Shown: positions 7,491-8,439 of the stretch, in pieces
Numbering within the stretch: position 1 is the stretch's first letter
Layout: every line of letters begins with the position of its first letter
NCBI GenBank assembly: GCA_016934095.1
Contig: JAFGTO010000212.1
Span: 1 to 8,439 of the forward strand
DNA from: Candidatus Glassiibacteriota bacterium
Lineage (GTDB): Bacteria > Gemmatimonadota > Glassbacteria > GWA2-58-10
Length of the DNA: 8,439 nt
Reading direction: 5' to 3'
Position numbers and translations under genes: made by a program
The notes under the pieces: generated by a model
Told to the model about the DNA's origin: nothing
The model's input: only the letters and a program-made list of their open reading frames with translations
Database searches by the model: none

Positions 7491-8150
7491 CTATCGCAGA
7501 TAAGGCTCGATGATCTGGGCGAACCGGGCGCGCGCGCGGTTAAGCCGGCTTTTCACCGTGCCGATGTTGCAGTCCAGGATCTCGGCGATCTCCTCATAGC
7601 TTTTGCCCTCGGTCTCACGCAGGGCAAAGACCAGCCGGTGGCGGTCGGGGAGCTTTTCGACCGCTTTGGCCACCAGGTCTTTCAACTGCCGCCTGTAAAG
7701 CTCGTCATCCGGTTTATCCGCCTGGTCCACCGCCTCGAACATCTTCTGGTCCTCCTTGCGGTAGAACAGGTTCTGAAAATACATCAGCGGGCTGCGGCCG
7801 GCATTGCGCAACTCGTTCTTGGCCAGGTTGGTGGCGATAGTATAAAGCCAGGTGGAAAACTTCCGCTTCTGGTCGAAACGGTCGATATTGCGGTAGACGC
7901 GGACAAAAGTGTCCTGGAGCAGGTCTTCGGCCCGGTCGCGGTCGCCGATGATGCGGTAGACGTAGTTTACTATCCGCCGGCTGTATCGCTCCATCAGCTC
8001 GCTGAAAGCCCGTTCCTGGCCCTCCATGAAGAGCCGGACCAGCTCCTCGTCCGATCTATCGGTAAAATTCTTCTCGTGGGCTATGGTGCAGGTCCCCCGC
8101 TTGAAGTAGATGCCTGGGCCCTCGGTTCCTCTTGCGAAAAACACGTGCAC
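7491..8150 (-). CDS. ECF-type RNA polymerase sigma-70 family factor
   Basis: The product is an alternative sigma factor that would direct RNA polymerase to a specific promoter set. The 219-residue frame has a sigma region 2 (about 33-100, including DEELVRLFMEG, AEDLLQDTFVRVYRNI and FSTWLYTIATNLAKNELR). An acidic linker follows, then region 4 (about 155-212) with LPDRHRLVFALRE and the helix-turn-helix SYEEIAEILDCNIGTVKSRL. No region 1 or 3 is present, as expected of the ECF group. The start is unsure. GTG at 8150 has GGGAG only 4 nt away, while GTG at 8144 has it 10 nt away. Either choice leaves an unusual extension of roughly 30 residues before region 2. No anti-sigma gene is adjacent within the window; the next gene is lepB. 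The regulon cannot be read from the sequence, but autoregulation and control of the downstream genes are plausible. Confidence 0.93.
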   Translation of the reverse strand: MHVFFARGTEGPGIYFKRGTCTIAHEKNFTDRSDEELVRLFMEGQERAFSELMERYSRRIVNYVYRIIGDRDRAEDLLQDTFVRVYRNIDRFDQKRKFSTWLYTIATNLAKNELRNAGRSPLMYFQNLFYRKEDQKMFEAVDQADKPDDELYRRQLKDLVAKAVEKLPDRHRLVFALRETEGKSYEEIAEILDCNIGTVKSRLNRARARFAQIIEPYLR

Positions 8151-8185
8151 TACACTCCCGCTGAAGGCAAACCTCTCATTTTTTC

Positions 8186-8214
8186 ATACTAACACAGTCC
8201 CGGCCAAATTCCAA
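8186..8214 (-). promoter_or_regulatory. Candidate promoter of the sigma-lepB-haem operon
   Basis: On the - strand TTGGAA (8209-8214) and TAGTAT (8186-8191) are separated by exactly 17 nt. Each matches the sigma-70 consensus at 4 of 6 positions. The -10 box is preceded by TGT, as in extended -10 promoters. Transcription would start near 8179, about 30 nt before the sigma gene start. The -35 overlaps a perfect inverted repeat. The GGAATT running through the -35 also faintly resembles the GGAAC core of ECF promoters, so self-regulation is possible but unproven. Confidence 0.45.
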
Positions 8215-8223
8215 GAATTTGGC
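8203..8223. promoter_or_regulatory. Perfect 9-bp inverted repeat, operator candidate
   Basis: GCCAAATTC (8203-8211) and GAATTTGGC (8215-8223) are exact reverse complements around a 3-base centre (CAA). The element overlaps the proposed -35 of the sigma gene promoter. Neither strand has a T tract after it, so a terminator is unlikely. A dimeric repressor or activator site is the simplest reading, with no recognised regulator family. Confidence 0.5.
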
Positions 8224-8439
8224 TCCACGGGTCAGGCCTCAGCGCTTCGGAGTCGGGGGGATGGGATGGCCTTACTCTTTATAATCTAATAGAACCGGGC
8301 CGTTCTGCATACAATTTAAGCTTCGTATCCGGCAGGGCACAGGGCGGCCCTACTATCCCGGATTATTCACGAACCGGAGGCCGCGTATTTAAGTGGCCGG
8401 AGATCCGGGCACGGATGTGCCCGACACCCTGATTTGTCC
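8224..8439. other. Non-coding upstream region with several short dyads
   Basis: No gene is supported here: the open frames on either strand lack a start codon with a ribosome site or resemble no known protein. The stretch holds several short inverted repeats: AGAAC-N6-GTTCT (8291-8306), ATCCGG...CCGGAT (8327-8332 with 8358-8363), CCGGA-GA-TCCGG (8397-8408) and CGGGCAC-GGAT-GTGCCCG (8406-8423). An exact TATAAT on the + strand at 8280-8285 has no fitting -35. No poly-T follows any of the stems. The region may hold regulatory sites for the - strand operon or the 3' flank of a gene beyond the window. Confidence 0.5.
8406..8423. repeat. GC-rich hairpin, 7-bp stem and 4-nt loop
   Basis: CGGGCAC and GTGCCCG form a perfect stem around GGAT. 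It could fold as RNA from either strand, but no T run follows on either side. It may be the end of a transcript from a neighbouring gene or a protein-binding dyad. Confidence 0.35.

Noticed and set aside
8150..8179. Nine-codon ATG mini-frame (MRGLPSAGV) on the - strand just before the sigma gene
   Set aside because: Its stop overlaps the GTG at 8150 and its ATG is near the predicted transcription start, which would fit a leader peptide. It has no ribosome site and no attenuator-like structure, so the evidence is too thin.
7449..8192. 247-codon open frame on the + strand
   Set aside because: It is antisense to the sigma factor gene, which has clear region 2 and region 4 motifs. No domain is visible in it.
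8280..8285. Exact TATAAT on the + strand
   Set aside because: The bases 16-18 nt upstream are G-rich with no -35 resemblance, there is no extended -10, and no gene follows on the + strand within the window.
8291..8306. AGAAC-N6-GTTCT as an SOS (LexA) box
   Set aside because: The spacing differs from the GAAC-N4-GTTC pattern of known LexA boxes, and the nearby genes are not DNA-damage genes.
8193..8434. About 80-codon stretch on the + strand without stops
   Set aside because: It has no ATG, GTG or TTG near its beginning, no ribosome site and no familiar protein pattern. The stop-free run is probably chance.

Overview
The window is GC-rich chromosomal DNA, gene-dense, with no mobile element, RNA gene or CRISPR array that I can see. 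One gene on the + strand is cut by the left edge and runs to 2083. It converges on a block of seven genes on the - strand (8150 down to 2100), and a 289-base non-coding stretch (8151-8439) closes the right end. The organism cannot be named from this window. The two siroheme decarboxylase genes (AhbA/AhbB type), next to a zinc-type hemB and hemL, point to an anaerobe or facultative anaerobe that makes haem from sirohaem, as known in sulfate reducers, methanogens and several uncultivated bacterial phyla. The large propeller protein would suit a GC-rich environmental bacterium of such a phylum, but that is an inference.

Layout. 2-2083 (+): a large, probably exported beta-propeller protein of unknown role, with at least five blade repeats at a 41-42 residue period and beta-rich C-terminal modules. 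2100-8150 (-), in transcription order: an ECF-type sigma-70 factor, signal peptidase I (lepB), porphobilinogen synthase (hemB), two Lrp/AsnC-like sirohaem decarboxylase subunits (ahbA, ahbB), glutamate-1-semialdehyde aminomutase (hemL) and a SpoIID/LytB-domain exported protein. Five of the six junctions are tight: 19 nt, 4-base overlap, 1 nt, 8-base overlap and 4-base overlap. The block therefore looks like one operon, most tightly coupled from hemB onward. Both ahb genes appear to start at TTG codons with strong Shine-Dalgarno sequences.

How the genes work together. HemL makes 5-aminolevulinate and HemB condenses two of them to porphobilinogen. AhbA/AhbB act later, decarboxylating sirohaem to didecarboxysirohaem. 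The intermediate enzymes (hemA, hemC, hemD, sirohaem synthase) and the last two (ahbC, ahbD) are not in the window. The sigma factor, signal peptidase and SpoIID-like protein belong to envelope or stress functions, and their co-transcription with haem genes is the main biological oddity. Upstream of the sigma gene lies a perfect 9-bp inverted repeat overlapping a plausible -35 element, followed outward by several more dyads. This is the best candidate control region. I found no wholly new system here.
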